Origin: JAGLCY01 sp965363725
Lineage (GTDB): Bacteria; Krumholzibacteriota; Krumholzibacteriia; LZORAL124-64-63
Direction: 5' to 3'
DNA: 30,221 nt
Assembly (NCBI GenBank): GCA_965363725.1
Contig: CBDTUS010000022.1
Coordinates: 1-30,221, forward strand
Part shown: piece after piece, positions 23,100-30,221 of the stretch
How positions within the stretch are numbered: the stretch's first letter is position 1
How the letters are laid out: every line of letters begins with the position of its first letter
Position numbers and translations under genes: made by a program
Notes under the pieces: model-generated
The model's database searches: none
What the model was told of the DNA's origin: nothing
Seen by the model: the letters and a program-made list of their open reading frames with translations, nothing else

Positions 23100-24002
23100 C
23101 TACCTCTTCTCGGGCCGCGGCGGCAGATTCCCCGCGGCGATCTGTTCCAGGATATCTGCGGCGCCGCCACTGCCGACAGGGCCGGCCACCAGATCGGCGC
23201 GGGCCTTGACATCGTCGGGGCTGCCGGCCATCGCCACACTGAAACCCGCGGTGGCGAACATGTCCAGATCATTGTAGTTGTCGCCGATGGCCACCGACCG
23301 CTCGGCGGGAATGCCGCATTCCGCGGCCAGGATCTCCAGGCCCCGTCCCTTGTCGGAGGAGGCATGGAAGGACTCGGCCCAGAAGTACTTCCCGTCACCG
23401 AGCAGCGAGCGGGTATTGATGACCTTGACCCGGCCGCCCAGTTTTTCTTTGATGGCCGCCGAAAGGGACCTCACCGGCTGTTCCAGATCGATGGTCCCGA
23501 CTTCGAGGGCCTGCTTCCAGGGAAGGTCCGTCAGATCCTCGACCCGGTGGATGGCGCCCACCGTCCGGGCCCGCATGTCCAGGTAATGACCCAGGATGTC
23601 GTTGACCGGCCTCGTTTCATGGTGCAGGACGCCGCCGTCGTCGTCGGTTCCATACACCATGGGCACCGTGCCGTGCTCCCGGTACAGCCGCACCAATTCC
23701 AGGATGAGTTCCCGGCCCAGGATGTTGCGGGAAAGCTGGCGCCGCGGCCGGCCGCCGAAGACCACCGCCCCGTTCAGCAGGACCATCGGCAGGTCCACCG
23801 GATCCCACCGAGACTGCTCCAGGAGCCCCCGAATCGAATTGAGATTGCGTCCCGTGCACAGGGCCAGCACGTGGCCGGCGGCGCGCACCGCGTCCATGGC
23901 CTCGATTTCCCGGGGCCTCAGCACATCCTCGAATTCGGTGTCCAGCAGGGTGCCGTCCACGTCGACGGCTACCAGCAGGGATTCGTTTTCCAACGTGCTC
24001 AT
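23100..24002 (-). CDS. Cof-type HAD-IIB phosphatase
   Basis: This 300-residue cytoplasmic hydrolase has motif I DVDGTLL (Asp14, Asp16), motif II Thr50 in ALCTGR, motif III Lys218 and motif IV GDNYNDLDM (240-248). The large C2-type cap between motifs II and III (about 85-200) marks the Cof/IIB subfamily, whose members dephosphorylate sugar phosphates, nucleotides or cofactors such as PLP. A PLP phosphatase role would be notable next to a PLP enzyme, but nothing in the sequence proves it. It follows acylphosphatase by 23 bp and precedes the decarboxylase by 5 bp. Confidence 0.9.
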   Translation of the reverse strand: MSTLENESLLVAVDVDGTLLDTEFEDVLRPREIEAMDAVRAAGHVLALCTGRNLNSIRGLLEQSRWDPVDLPMVLLNGAVVFGGRPRRQLSRNILGRELILELVRLYREHGTVPMVYGTDDDGGVLHHETRPVNDILGHYLDMRARTVGAIHRVEDLTDLPWKQALEVGTIDLEQPVRSLSAAIKEKLGGRVKVINTRSLLGDGKYFWAESFHASSDKGRGLEILAAECGIPAERSVAIGDNYNDLDMFATAGFSVAMAGSPDDVKARADLVAGPVGSGGAADILEQIAAGNLPPRPEKR

Positions 24003-24025
24003 GGGATCCTCATCCGGATTTCAAC

Positions 24026-24298
24026 TCAACCATTGATCAGGAATTTTTCGAACTTGCCTGCAGCTTCGCTCCAGGAAACTGCCACGCGATCCACCCTGGC
24101 ATGATCGGGACCACGGGCGGCCCAATCGCAGAAAGTCTCGAGGTCGGGCCGGGGCCCTTCGGCCAGGATCTGCACCGAACCGTCGGGGCGGTTCCTGACC
24201 CAGCCGGTCAAACCCAGGGACTGCGCCTTTTGCTGGGTGTACCAGCGAAAAGCCACTCCCTGGACCCGCCCCCGGACATTGAGTTCCACCCGTTCCAC
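24026..24298 (-). CDS. acyP: Acylphosphatase
   Basis: This 90-residue protein hydrolyses carboxyl-phosphate bonds such as acetyl or carbamoyl phosphate. The whole signature is present: GRVQGVAFRWYTQ with catalytic Arg18, and GWVRNRPDGSV with Asn36. Length is normal. It lies 23 bp before the HAD gene and 105 bp after an unknown secreted-protein gene. Confidence 0.95.
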   Translation of the reverse strand: MERVELNVRGRVQGVAFRWYTQQKAQSLGLTGWVRNRPDGSVQILAEGPRPDLETFCDWAARGPDHARVDRVAVSWSEAAGKFEKFLING

Positions 24299-24403
24299 GA
24301 TGGGCTCCGCCTCCGATAGACAAGCGCGGCGCCGGTCAGCGCCGCCCCCTCAAATATAGTCCATTTTCCGGGACCATACCCGAATTTCGGGTTCAACATG
24401 AGA

Positions 24404-25231
24404 TCAGTTCTCTTCCCACGGTTCCGGCAGGTTTCCGCCGTCAGTGTTCAGCCACCGGCGACTGGCCCGGCTGAGGGCGGCCATGGGCGGCCGGCCGTGG
24501 GCCATGACCTTGTCCTGGGTGAAATCGAATTCCCCGAAAATGCGGCGGCCCTTTTTGCCCAGGGACACCCCCAGGCCGATACGCCGGCCGTCCTCGCGGC
24601 CGATGACGAACCCGAGGGCCCAGGCGTCGTCCAGTCCCGCGCCCAGCAGGGCGTCCAGGAAACCGTCCGCATCCAGCACGACATAACCCTGTTCCAGGGG
24701 AAAAATCCGCACCTCGGTCATCCAGCGGGTGACACGTTCCCCGTCCTCCATGTAGGCCAGATGCAGGTCGGTAGGCGCCAGCTCGCTCAGGACCAGCACA
24801 CCTCCGATCCGCAGGCTGCCGGGATGGTAGCCCAGGATGCTGTAGGGCATGGGGTGATCCTGCTTGCCCCGCATGACCAGGGTCCAGTTGGCGAGAACCC
24901 GGGCACCGGGATATTTCCGGACCGCCGCCTCGTCCGGGCGGGATCGTTCGAGGGACACCACTTCATCCAGGGGAAAGCGGGAGGGGCGACCGGATAATTC
25001 TGTCTGGGCCCTCAGATCATCCCCCGACCAGGTTCCCAGGGAATCCTCCTCCGCCATGCCCAGGAGAAACTCGAAAAACGGTTCCCGGATTTCGGGGCCA
25101 GACACCTCGGAGGGTTGGTCCTCGGTGACCCCGAATTCGGACCACCCAGCGGCCCGGGGTGCCGCCGCAGCCAGGAGAGAAACCACGAGGGCCGCCGTGG
25201 CGACCCTCGTCATTGTCGATATATGCCTCAT
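24404..25231 (-). CDS. Secreted protein of unknown function
   Basis: I do not recognise this 275-residue protein. It has a basic N-terminus and a hydrophobic signal (about residues 9-26, MTRVATAALVVSLLAAAA), so it is exported. The mature part has no transmembrane helix and no cysteine. It mixes acidic segments with predicted beta strands (SLRIGGVLVLSEL, FVIGREDGRRIGLGVSLG), and the C-terminus is basic then acidic. The start at ATG 25231 has AGGA close upstream. It begins 20 bp after the repeat lipoprotein stop, so they form a pair and may share an envelope role. Confidence 0.75.
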   Translation of the reverse strand: MRHISTMTRVATAALVVSLLAAAAPRAAGWSEFGVTEDQPSEVSGPEIREPFFEFLLGMAEEDSLGTWSGDDLRAQTELSGRPSRFPLDEVVSLERSRPDEAAVRKYPGARVLANWTLVMRGKQDHPMPYSILGYHPGSLRIGGVLVLSELAPTDLHLAYMEDGERVTRWMTEVRIFPLEQGYVVLDADGFLDALLGAGLDDAWALGFVIGREDGRRIGLGVSLGKKGRRIFGEFDFTQDKVMAHGRPPMAALSRASRRWLNTDGGNLPEPWEEN

Positions 25232-25251
25232 GGCAGTCCTACACCAGCCGC

Positions 25252-26170
25252 CTACTGGGCGATGGTGAAGTTCCCGCTTTCGCCGATACAGTTGCCATCA
25301 TCCGAATCCCAGGCCTTGACGTTGAAGGCACTGAACGAGGGTCCAGGATGGCCGAAATCCGTGACCGTCCAGTTGAAGGTGACCGTCCCGTTCTGGGTAT
25401 CGAAACCGTCCGTAATGGTACCGACGGGAGGTTCGGCGTTGCCCGAATACAACTTTAAATCCACCACCCCGCTCGAATTCTCGGAGGCGAACGAGATCGG
25501 TATGACCGTACCCGGCGCATAGGTCTGACCTTCGTTGATCCCCAGCACATCGATGGTGCAGATTTCATTGTCGATGATGTTGAAGTTAACCGAGGTGTCG
25601 GTGCAGCGGTGGGCGTTGACATCCCTGATCCGGAAGGAGAAGTTGGAATTGGTGCCCTGATTATAGGAATCGACGGTCCAGGTGAAGGTGCCGTTGTCAG
25701 CCAGGTTCAACGCGAGGTCCTCGACCTTGAAAGGAAGATCCAGGTACGGGCGCAGCCACAGTTCGAGGTCCACGAAACCGGAGGTGTTGCCGCTATCCCA
25801 GGTAATGATGAACTCGTTGCCCGCGGTCTGGGTCCTGATGCTGTCCCTTACCGTCCAGGGGAATTTGATGAAGCAGTTGGATACGTCGATCATCTCGAAT
25901 TCGTTGGTCTGATCGCCGCAGGCCGCATCCTGGAGATGGGTGACCTTGATCGAAAAATCCTCGCCCGAATCCTGACCGAAGGTCGTGGAATTGAGCCAGG
26001 GGAAGAAGCCGGTGTTGGGCGTACTGGCGGTAATGACCCCCGCCGCGTTGACGCCCTTGAACAGTTCGATCTTGACGTTGTCCCCGGTCGTCTTGGTCCA
26101 GCGGATGTTGATGTCCTCCCCGGTATAGAAAAATTCCCAGGAGTTGAACTCGTCCACCACGATCGAGCAC
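25252..26170 (-). repeat. Three tandem domain repeats within the lipoprotein gene
   Basis: Three coding units of roughly 290-310 bp each encode C-x-I at the start, V-D-L or V-K-I-E-L in the middle, F-x-W about two thirds in, and a second Cys followed by a NF/EF strand at the end. The first-to-second Cys spacing is 83, 90 and 90 residues. Divergence is high at DNA level, so these are old duplications. Confidence 0.65.
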
Positions 26171-26277
26171 GCCGGCGGCGGCGTCACGGGGTCTTCATCT
26201 TTGCTGCACCCGACCTGGGCCAGAATCAGGCCAGTTAGCGTCAACAGTGCCAAGAAAGGTATCGCCTTGCGCATCAT
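25252..26277 (-). CDS. Lipoprotein with three Ig-like, Cys-paired repeats (Kre9/KNH-like)
   Basis: This 341-residue lipoprotein has a signal peptide ending AQVGC, with Cys24 as lipid anchor; Gln at -3 makes the lipobox slightly unusual. The mature part is three beta-rich repeats of about 95-100 residues, at about 37-132, 135-236 and 240-341. Each opens and closes with a cysteine (37/120, 135/225, 240/330), suggesting one disulfide per repeat. Inner motifs such as IIISF/IITW, G-x-V-D-L-x-L and GTFTWTV are like the Ser-Thr-rich Kre9/KNH-type domain of bacterial surface proteins. No catalytic residues are evident, so binding or structure is likely. AAAGGA supports the ATG at 26277. Repeats 2 and 3 align best. 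Confidence 0.78.
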   Translation of the reverse strand: MMRKAIPFLALLTLTGLILAQVGCSKDEDPVTPPPACSIVVDEFNSWEFFYTGEDINIRWTKTTGDNVKIELFKGVNAAGVITASTPNTGFFPWLNSTTFGQDSGEDFSIKVTHLQDAACGDQTNEFEMIDVSNCFIKFPWTVRDSIRTQTAGNEFIITWDSGNTSGFVDLELWLRPYLDLPFKVEDLALNLADNGTFTWTVDSYNQGTNSNFSFRIRDVNAHRCTDTSVNFNIIDNEICTIDVLGINEGQTYAPGTVIPISFASENSSGVVDLKLYSGNAEPPVGTITDGFDTQNGTVTFNWTVTDFGHPGPSFSAFNVKAWDSDDGNCIGESGNFTIAQ

Positions 26278-26365
26278 CGATTCCTTTGCTGGGGGACTTG
26301 CCCCGTGAAGAATGCCCCGAAGCCCACCTCGGAATAATACTGAAATCCGGGATATTAGGAAATGC

Positions 26366-26959
26366 CTATCCCTCGACCATGTCCAGGAAGGCCTGGTGGA
26401 TCCGCAGATCGTCCGTCAATTCCGGGTGAAAGGCCATGCCCAGAAGCCTTCCCTGCCGGATGATCACCGGCTCGTCGCCATGGTGCGCCAGAATCTCCAC
26501 CTCGCCCCCGATGGACGAAATGCGGGGCGCCCGGATGAACACCGCGGGATATGGTTCCACAGATCCGTCCACCGATCCGATGTCCAGTGAAGCGGTGAAG
26601 GAATCGATCTGGCGGCCGTACCCGTTGCGGATCACTGAACAATCAAGAAGGCCGAAGGGTTCCACTCCGTAGTCGCGACGCTTTTCCCCGTCCAGCTCGC
26701 GAGCCAGCATGATCAGGCCGGCGCACGTGCCCATCACGGGATGGTCAGCCGCGAATTCCCGCAGCGGCCCGCGCAATCCTACCCGGTCGGTCAGCCGGGT
26801 CAGGGTGGTGGACTCCCCCCCGGGGATGACCAGGCAGGATACATCGCCCAGTTCCGAGGGACGACGAACATCAAAGGTGTCCCGGCCCAGGGCCCGGAAG
26901 GCTTGACGATGCTTGTCGTAGTCTCCCTGAAGTGTCAGAAGGCCGACGGGTTTGCCCAT
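26366..26959 (-). CDS. pdxT: Pyridoxal 5'-phosphate synthase glutaminase subunit PdxT
   Basis: This 197-residue class I glutaminase releases ammonia from glutamine for PdxS. The catalytic triad is visible: Cys79 in GTCAGLI, and His178/Glu180 in FHPEL. The GGEST (47-51) motif is specific to this family, and the N-terminus GLLTLQGDYDKH is typical. It starts 5 bp after the pdxS stop, forming a two-gene operon. Confidence 0.96.
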   Translation of the reverse strand: MGKPVGLLTLQGDYDKHRQAFRALGRDTFDVRRPSELGDVSCLVIPGGESTTLTRLTDRVGLRGPLREFAADHPVMGTCAGLIMLARELDGEKRRDYGVEPFGLLDCSVIRNGYGRQIDSFTASLDIGSVDGSVEPYPAVFIRAPRISSIGGEVEILAHHGDEPVIIRQGRLLGMAFHPELTDDLRIHQAFLDMVEG

Positions 26960-26964
26960 GGACG

Positions 26965-27870
26965 CTACCAGCCCCGTCCCGCCATCTTTTCGTTCTCGGC
27001 CATCTCGTTCACCGCGCGGCCCTTCATGGCCTCGCCCAGCTTCATGCTGATTTCCATCAGCTTGGCGGGATCGTCGTGGTAGGTCACCGCGTCGACGATG
27101 GCCTTGGCGCGCGGGGCGGGATCCTCGCTGGCGAAGATGCCGCTGCCCACGAAGACGGTCTCGGCGCCGAGCTGCATCATCAGCGCGGCGTCGGCCGGGG
27201 TGGCAATGCCGCCGGCGGCGAAGTTCGGCACCGGCAGCTTGCCCAGTTCCGCGGTCTGGATCAACAGGTGGTAGGGCGCGCCCAGGTTCTTGGCTTCGGC
27301 CATCAGCTCGTCGTCGCGCAACAGCTGAAGACGGCGGATGCCCTCGGTGACCGAGCGCATGTGGGTGACGGCCTCGACGATATCACCGCTGCCGGCTTCG
27401 CCCTTGGTGCGGATCATCGCGGCCCCTTCACCGATCCGCCGGAGGGCCTCGCCCAGGTTGCGGCAGCCGCAGACAAAGGGGACCTTGAAGTTGTGCTTGT
27501 AGACGTGATTCTCGTTGTCGGCCGGGGTCAGCACTTCGGACTCGTCGATGAAGTCCACGCCCAGGGCCTCGAGGATCTGGGCCTCGGCAAAGTGGCCGAT
27601 CCTGACCTTGGCCATCACCGGAATGGAAACCATGTCCTGGATCTGCCGGATCATGCCCGGCTGGGACATGCGTGCGATGCCCCCCATCTTGCGGATATCC
27701 GACGGGATGCGCTCCAGGGCCATGACGGCGACGGCGCCGGCTTCTTCGGCGATCTTGGCCTGCTCGGCGTTTGTGACGTCCATGATGACGCCGCCCTTAA
27801 GCATCTCCGCCAGACCCACCTTGTGGCGGAACAGCTCCTCAATCTCCTGATTGGTGCGGGGAGTCTCCAT
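26965..27870 (-). CDS. pdxS: Pyridoxal 5'-phosphate synthase subunit PdxS
   Basis: This 301-residue subunit makes PLP from ribose 5-phosphate, glyceraldehyde 3-phosphate and ammonia (the DXP-independent route). Catalytic Asp31 (VIMDVTN), Lys88 (MAKVRIGHF) and Lys156 (IRTKGEAG) are all present, as are CGCRNLGEA and the GIATPADAA and FVGSGIF blocks. ATG 27870 is chosen because AGGAGG lies 7 bases upstream; the open frame runs on to 28140 without coding character. The product supplies cofactor to PLP enzymes such as the decarboxylase and dehydratase in this window. Confidence 0.97.
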   Translation of the reverse strand: METPRTNQEIEELFRHKVGLAEMLKGGVIMDVTNAEQAKIAEEAGAVAVMALERIPSDIRKMGGIARMSQPGMIRQIQDMVSIPVMAKVRIGHFAEAQILEALGVDFIDESEVLTPADNENHVYKHNFKVPFVCGCRNLGEALRRIGEGAAMIRTKGEAGSGDIVEAVTHMRSVTEGIRRLQLLRDDELMAEAKNLGAPYHLLIQTAELGKLPVPNFAAGGIATPADAALMMQLGAETVFVGSGIFASEDPAPRAKAIVDAVTYHDDPAKLMEISMKLGEAMKGRAVNEMAENEKMAGRGW

Positions 27871-28057
27871 GACTCGTCCTCCTTCTTCTATCCGTGGCGC
27901 AAAGGGGCGGATGCGGGCCCGGCCCGACGCCCCGGGTATTTCAGTGCTCACAAGATAATATCTCGGCCCTTCGGGGGAAAGGTCCGCACAATTCCATCTT
28001 GAAAAGCGCGGCCTGGTCGGGCAGGGTCCGGTCACCAACAATAACAAGGAGTGGACC
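27871..28057. promoter_or_regulatory. Divergent intergenic region (pdxS / Bax-like lipoprotein)
   Basis: This 187-bp gap holds both promoters. The short AT-rich patch at 27950-27963 (AAGATAATATCT, partly palindromic) is the best place for -10 elements in either direction. No convincing -35 was found, and no riboswitch or operator is evident. AGGAGG (pdxS side) and AAGGAG (Bax side) ribosome sites flank the region. Confidence 0.35.
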
Positions 28058-29017
28058 ATGCTGACCTTGCGAATACCCGTTTTTGTCCTGGGAGTCCTGC
28101 TATTGGCCGCCGCCTGCGATTCACAGCCAGATTCGTCCAAAGACAGCCATCATCGCGCAGGCCACGCCGTTCCCGACACCTTTCGGTTCTCCGGGCTGGA
28201 AGAAGTTCGCGACCTTTTCGCCGGGGCCGATTACACCCTTGAACATTGGCAGGCCGGCGAACGATCGATTCCCCGCTTCTACCTGGCCAGTGTCCCCAGC
28301 CGGTGGCGGCACGAAGTGGCGCCGAACCTGCCGGTGAAACTCAAGAAACAGTACTTCTTTTTCGTCTATGCCCCGCTGGTCCTCGAGTCGAACGAAAACA
28401 TCATGGCTGACCGTTCACGGCTACTCAAGATGACCGAAAAGAAAATGCTCACCGCCGAAGAGACCGAATGGCTCAGAAATCTGGCCAACCATTACCGCTT
28501 GGGTCCACCCGAGGAAGGCCCTGTCGCCGGCGAGATTCTGAAACAACTGACGCGCCGGGTGGACATCGTCCCGCCCTCGCTCGCCCTGGCTCAGGCGGCG
28601 GTGGAAAGCGGGTGGAGCACCTCCAGGTTCAGTGACCAGGGCAACGCCCTCTTCGGCCAGTGGACGTGGGGCGAGGACGGCATCACTCCCAAGGAACAGC
28701 GGGGTGAGATGGGCGATTACAAGATCAAGGCCTTTGACACTCCGGAGGCTTCGATCTCCGCCTACATGCGCAACCTGAACACCCATCGCAGCTATCAGGG
28801 TTTTCGTCTGGAAAGGGAAAAACTCAGGGCCGCCGGCAGCAACCCGGACGGCAACGACCTGGCCCCTACCCTTACGGCCTATTCGGAACTCGGAGAAGAA
28901 TACGTGGAGACGCTTCTGTCGGTGATCCGGGTCAACAACCTGCTGGCTGCGGACGAGTCCTATCTGAGGGACATGAAGCCCCTGATGCTTGTGCCGGTGG
29001 GCGAGGGGTCGGAGTAG
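28058..29017 (+). CDS. Bax-like glucosaminidase-family lipoprotein
   Basis: This 319-residue protein has a lipoprotein signal (hydrophobic residues 5-19, LLAAAC with Cys20). Residues about 155-300 match the Bax/glucosaminidase (GH73-like) domain: the catalytic Glu183 in QAAVESGWSTSRF, then NALFGQWTW, IKAFDTPEASISAYMRNLNTH and YSELGEEYVETLLSVI. It would cleave peptidoglycan glycan strands at the outer-membrane inner face. The N-terminal part (about 35-110) is unrelated to this domain. The start ATG has AAGGAG 8 bases upstream. It is divergent from pdxS and convergent with proS. Confidence 0.88.
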   Translation: MLTLRIPVFVLGVLLLAAACDSQPDSSKDSHHRAGHAVPDTFRFSGLEEVRDLFAGADYTLEHWQAGERSIPRFYLASVPSRWRHEVAPNLPVKLKKQYFFFVYAPLVLESNENIMADRSRLLKMTEKKMLTAEETEWLRNLANHYRLGPPEEGPVAGEILKQLTRRVDIVPPSLALAQAAVESGWSTSRFSDQGNALFGQWTWGEDGITPKEQRGEMGDYKIKAFDTPEASISAYMRNLNTHRSYQGFRLEREKLRAAGSNPDGNDLAPTLTAYSELGEEYVETLLSVIRVNNLLAADESYLRDMKPLMLVPVGEGSE

Positions 29018-29066
29018 GTTTCAGGTTCTTTGGAGTTGTGGCGGCAGGGAATTTTTTCCGGCATCC

Positions 29067-29090
29067 AAAAGCGGGGCCCAGGGGCCCCGG
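29067..29090 (-). terminator. GC-rich hairpin, possible proS terminator
   Basis: A 7-bp stem (29072-29078 with 29083-29089, 4-base loop) is followed, reading leftward, by TTTT (complement of 29067-29070). It lies about 85 bp after the proS stop, between two convergent genes. The T-run is short, so confidence is moderate. Confidence 0.5.
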
Positions 29091-29175
29091 ATTGGTGAGG
29101 AGGGCCCCCGGTTTCGATGCCGTGACGGTACAGAGGTGCCAGAACCCAGTCAAACCAAGTTCTCATCAACCTTGA

Positions 29176-30221
29176 TCAATACGACTGGGAGAACAACACC
29201 CTCCCGATCGACTCTTTCTGGCAGTGCACACACTCGCCCTTGGTCTCGTCCCGCTCGATCGGGATGTTCCGGATCGTGACCTTGGTCTTGTCCTGGATGG
29301 TCTGCTCGCAGTCCCCTTCGCCACACCAATGACAGTAGGCAAAACCGCCGTCACCCTTGAACAGCTTGGTAAAGTCATCCCAGGTGTCGATGGTGACCGT
29401 GGCTTCCTCACGCCGCTTGAGCGCGCGATCGAAGAGGTCCTGCTGGATGCGCTCCAATTCGCCGGGCACGACGGCGGCCACGTCCGCGAACCCGACCGGC
29501 TGCTTGTTTCGGTCGTGGCGCGAGACCATCATGACCTTCTCATCGGCCAGGTCCCGGGGCCCGAGCTCCATCCGCAGCGGCACGCCCTTGCGTTCCCACT
29601 CACCGTATTTCCAGCCCGGGCGCATGTTGTCGCGCTTGTCCACGTGCACGGGGCCGACGATCGGCCGCAGTTCGGCAGCGATCTTCTCGGCGGCGCCGAC
29701 CACCTGCGCCATCTCTTCGTCGTTTTTCCAGATCGGCACGATGACCGCCTTGGTGCCGGCGATCCGCGGCGGCAGGATCAGACCGTCGTCGTCGCTGTGG
29801 ACCATGATCAGGGCCCCCATGATGCGTGTGCTCATCCCCCAGCTGGTGGCCCACACGTGTTGCACCTTGCCTTCGGCGTCCTGGTACTTCACGTCGAAGG
29901 CCTTGGCGAAGTTCTGGCCCAGGTCGTGGCTGGTAGCCGCCTGCAGCGCCTTGCCGTCCTGCATCATTGCCTCGATGGAGAACGTCTCCACCGCGCCTGC
30001 GAATCTTTCGTTGGCGGTTTTGGCACCGGTGATCACCGGCATGGCCAGGATGTCCTCGGCGAACCAGCGATACACCTCGAGGATCGACAGGGTCTCCTCG
30101 CGGCCCTCTTCGGCGGTGGCATGGGCGGTGTGCCCTTCCTGCCACAAAAACTCGGTGGTGCGCAGAAACATCCGCGTGCGCATCTCCCAGCGCATGACGT
30201 TGGCCCACTGGTTGATCAAAA
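29176..30221 (-). CDS. proS: Prolyl-tRNA synthetase, archaeal/eukaryotic type, N-terminus beyond the window
   Basis: The frame is open through the right edge; the visible 348 residues are the C-terminal part of a class II aminoacyl-tRNA synthetase charging tRNA-Pro. Motif 2 is MRWEMRTRMFLRTTEFLWQE and motif 3 contains SWGMSTRIMGALIMVHSDDDG. The anticodon-binding domain follows. The C-terminal zinc-like domain has a C-x2-C, a further Cys and a CVHC pair, and the chain ends in Tyr. This end is diagnostic of the archaeal/eukaryotic-type enzyme (about 480 residues) as opposed to the longer bacterial type with an editing insert. The first visible codons (LINQWANV) are internal, so no start is seen. 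Confidence 0.95.
   Translation of the reverse strand, partial: LINQWANVMRWEMRTRMFLRTTEFLWQEGHTAHATAEEGREETLSILEVYRWFAEDILAMPVITGAKTANERFAGAVETFSIEAMMQDGKALQAATSHDLGQNFAKAFDVKYQDAEGKVQHVWATSWGMSTRIMGALIMVHSDDDGLILPPRIAGTKAVIVPIWKNDEEMAQVVGAAEKIAAELRPIVGPVHVDKRDNMRPGWKYGEWERKGVPLRMELGPRDLADEKVMMVSRHDRNKQPVGFADVAAVVPGELERIQQDLFDRALKRREEATVTIDTWDDFTKLFKGDGGFAYCHWCGEGDCEQTIQDKTKVTIRNIPIERDETKGECVHCQKESIGRVLFSQSY

Noticed and set aside
21808..23277. 489-codon plus-strand frame opposite the decarboxylase
   Set aside because: It is antisense to a gene with every PLP-decarboxylase motif, and its own translation shows no recognisable fold.
23019..24104. 361-codon plus-strand frame opposite the HAD phosphatase
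   Set aside because: It is antisense to a complete HAD gene with all four motifs and has no coding character itself.
24326..24345. GC-rich hairpin between the unknown secreted protein and acylphosphatase
   Set aside because: The 7-bp stem has no T-run in either direction, so a terminator call is not supported.
27871..28140. 90-codon upstream extension of pdxS
   Set aside because: PdxS begins METPRTNQ at 27870 with AGGAGG at ideal spacing, and the resulting 301 residues are the family length.
1..30221. CRISPR array, tRNA, rRNA, insertion sequence or attachment site
   Set aside because: I looked for short regular repeats with spacers, cloverleaf-like segments, transposase motifs and flanking inverted repeats and saw none. 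A covariance-model scan (tRNAscan/Rfam) would be needed to exclude small RNAs.

Overview
The window looks like a GC-rich chromosomal segment of a Gram-negative bacterium. Evidence for an outer membrane is an alginate-export-type beta-barrel, several lipoprotein signal peptides and a lipid-linked glycan gene set. TPR-bearing eukaryote-like Ser/Thr kinases, ECF sigma/anti-sigma pairs and an archaeal/eukaryotic-type prolyl-tRNA synthetase together recall poorly cultured lineages around the FCB group (for example Eisenbacteria or Krumholzibacteriota). That placement is a guess from gene style, not a measurement. I saw no insertion sequence, phage gene, CRISPR array or tRNA. The right two thirds reads as housekeeping and physiology genes. 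|| Region 1 (1-5639) is a signalling block built around TPR proteins. It holds a minus-strand TPR lipoprotein that runs off the left edge, a divergent ECF-like sigma factor, a zinc-finger anti-sigma factor with a periplasmic TPR tail, and a convergent Ser/Thr kinase whose C-terminal half is a kinesin-light-chain-like TPR array. The anti-sigma and kinase genes end 3 bp apart. || Region 2 (5936-12664) is a small envelope-glycan locus: a P-loop NTPase/kinase-like protein of unknown role, an O-antigen ligase/polymerase-like membrane protein, a GT39-type membrane glycosyltransferase, a GT2 glycosyltransferase and a Wzx-type flippase. The polymerase-like and GT39-like genes overlap tail to tail by 59 bp. 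A bidirectional terminator separates the flippase from glutamine synthetase. || Region 3 (12732-20846, all minus strand) contains a type I glutamine synthetase behind an AT-rich promoter region. Upstream is a translationally coupled trio: a secreted DUF1579-like protein, a hotdog thioesterase and an Nramp-related transporter. Further upstream is an uptake-and-catabolism operon: outer-membrane barrel, a 40-residue single-TM protein, a sodium:solute symporter and a threonine/serine dehydratase. A single-RRM RNA-binding protein sits between two strong terminators. || Region 4 (20888-26277, minus strand) runs in transcription order from a lipoprotein with three Cys-paired repeats, through an unknown secreted protein, acylphosphatase, a Cof-type HAD phosphatase and a group II PLP decarboxylase, to a stand-alone DsbD-alpha-like protein, and ends at a strong terminator. 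|| Region 5 (26366-30221) has the PLP synthase operon pdxS-pdxT, a divergent Bax-like glucosaminidase lipoprotein, and the C-terminal part of prolyl-tRNA synthetase cut by the right edge. PLP made by PdxST would serve the two PLP enzymes nearby. No single recognisable new system stands out. The best candidates for novelty are the TPR-centred sigma/anti-sigma/kinase/lipoprotein block with its unusual sigma factor, the porin/micro-protein/symporter/dehydratase operon, and the thioesterase-coupled Nramp-like transporter lacking the classical metal motifs.
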